From positions 1 through 6,242 of the forward strand of contig JASHQV010000285.1 of the NCBI GenBank assembly GCA_030038955.1: a stretch of DNA of 6,242 nucleotides, read 5' to 3'. Source of the DNA: Solirubrobacteraceae bacterium. Lineage in GTDB: Bacteria > Actinomycetota > Thermoleophilia > Solirubrobacterales > Solirubrobacteraceae. The notes beneath the pieces were generated by a model, which was not told the origin of the DNA, made no database searches, and saw only the letters and a program-made list of their open reading frames with translations. The position numbers and the translations under genes are program-made. Below are positions 5,703 through 6,242 of this stretch, piece after piece (the first letter of the stretch is position 1; each line of letters begins with the position of its first letter).

Positions 5703-6242
5703 TTATCCCGCGCTTAGGCCGCCGTCGATCACCACCGCGGTGCCGGTCATGTAGGCGGACTCGTCGGACGCTACGTATAAAACCGTGCGCGCGATCTCAT
5801 CGACGCTTCCCAGTCGGCCGATCCGCTGGCGCGCCCGGAGCTCGTCGAGCGACTCCCCCGCTTCCTCGACCAGGCGCCGCACCCACGGCGAGTCGACCGT
5901 TCCGGGGCAGATGCAGTTCACGCGCACGCCCTGAGAGGCGTGGTCGATGGCGAGCGCCCTGGTGAGCGCGATCACGGCTCCCTTGGACGCGCAGTAAGCG
6001 GCACGGTTACGCAGACCCACAACTCCTGCGACCGAGGCCATGTTGATGATCACCCCGCCTCCCATGGCGATCATCCGGGGGATCGCATGCTTGCAGCACA
6101 GGAACACCCCCCTGGCGTTCACCGCGAATACCTCGTCCCACGTCTCAACGGTGGTTGATGGAGCGTCCGTGGTCGAGCCGATCCCGGCGATGTTGGCGAC
6201 GACGTCAAGCCGGCCTCCGAGAGTGGCGGCTGCTGTCTCAAA
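5703..6242 (-). CDS. SDR, probable 2-keto-3-deoxy-L-fuconate/rhamnonate dehydrogenase-like (partial)
   Basis: The frame is open from the right window edge to TAA at 5703-5705, giving 179 C-terminal residues. The cofactor-binding N-terminus (about 70 residues) lies outside. Counting from the edge, the NNAG-type motif is NIAG (17-20), structural N is N42, and the catalytic residues are S70 (NMASVAG), Y83 and K87 (YCASK). The section after the active site reads RVNCICPGTVDSPWV, then QRIGRLGSVDEIA, YVASDESAYMTG and VIDGGLS. This closely resembles SDRs that oxidise 2-keto-3-deoxy-L-fuconate or -rhamnonate to the 2,4-diketo acid with NAD+. That match is from memory of the family, not a search. The product would be the substrate of the FAH-family enzyme further along the same operon. 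A GTG at 6120-6122 could be mistaken for the start, but it falls after the NIAG motif and would remove essential parts. Alternatives are other sugar or cyclic-alcohol SDRs. Confidence is high for SDR, moderate for the substrate class. Confidence 0.8.
   Translation of the reverse strand, partial: FETAAATLGGRLDVVANIAGIGSTTDAPSTTVETWDEVFAVNARGVFLCCKHAIPRMIAMGGGVIINMASVAGVVGLRNRAAYCASKGAVIALTRALAIDHASQGVRVNCICPGTVDSPWVRRLVEEAGESLDELRARQRIGRLGSVDEIARTVLYVASDESAYMTGTAVVIDGGLSAG

Noticed and set aside
5105..5965. 286-codon plus-strand open frame opposite both SDR genes
   Set aside because: Antisense shadow of GC-rich coding DNA. Its Arg-rich, low-complexity translation shows no motif, while the minus strand carries two clear SDRs.
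6120..6122. GTG as start of the right-edge SDR
   Set aside because: The frame continues open to the window edge with the SDR NNAG-type motif NIAG upstream, so the gene is longer and merely cut by the window.

Overview
The window looks like chromosomal DNA from a high-GC bacterium. Codons strongly prefer G or C at the third position, GTG starts occur, genes overlap by 4 nt, and protein style is actinobacterial or Thermoleophilia-like. The lineage is an inference and cannot be fixed from this sequence alone. Every gene I can support reads on the minus strand, so transcription runs from high to low coordinates.

Layout in transcription order (right to left). A short-chain dehydrogenase/reductase (SDR) enters from the right edge (5703-6242, N-terminus missing). 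A second, complete SDR follows 13 nt later (4940-5689). Next is a 170-nt gap, then a fumarylacetoacetate hydrolase (FAH)-family gene (3923-4770) broken by a single-base frameshift and lacking several usually conserved residues. The FAH stop lies 10 nt before lutA (3181-3912), which overlaps lutB (1751-3184) by 4 nt, and lutB overlaps lutC (1089-1754) by 4 nt. LutABC is the iron-sulfur L-lactate oxidation system.

How the genes may work together. The right-edge SDR resembles 2-keto-3-deoxy-L-fuconate/rhamnonate dehydrogenases, and the FAH protein resembles 2,4-diketo-3-deoxy-L-fuconate/rhamnonate hydrolases. In the non-phosphorylating 6-deoxyhexose pathway those two steps end in pyruvate plus L-lactate. 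LutABC would then oxidise the L-lactate to pyruvate. The operon therefore reads as the lower half of an L-fucose/L-rhamnose type oxidative pathway with its own lactate-disposal module. The damaged FAH gene raises the question of whether the pathway still works.

Left end. After lutC there are about 700 bp with no convincing gene, only short open fragments in shifting frames. Then comes the middle-to-C-terminal part of a DHA2-type major facilitator (MFS) transporter that starts abruptly near position 386 and runs off the left edge. This end looks like a rearranged or decaying junction. I saw no RNA gene, CRISPR array, complete insertion sequence or defence system, and I do not think the window holds a wholly new system. 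Its most interesting points are the pathway logic and the state of the FAH gene.
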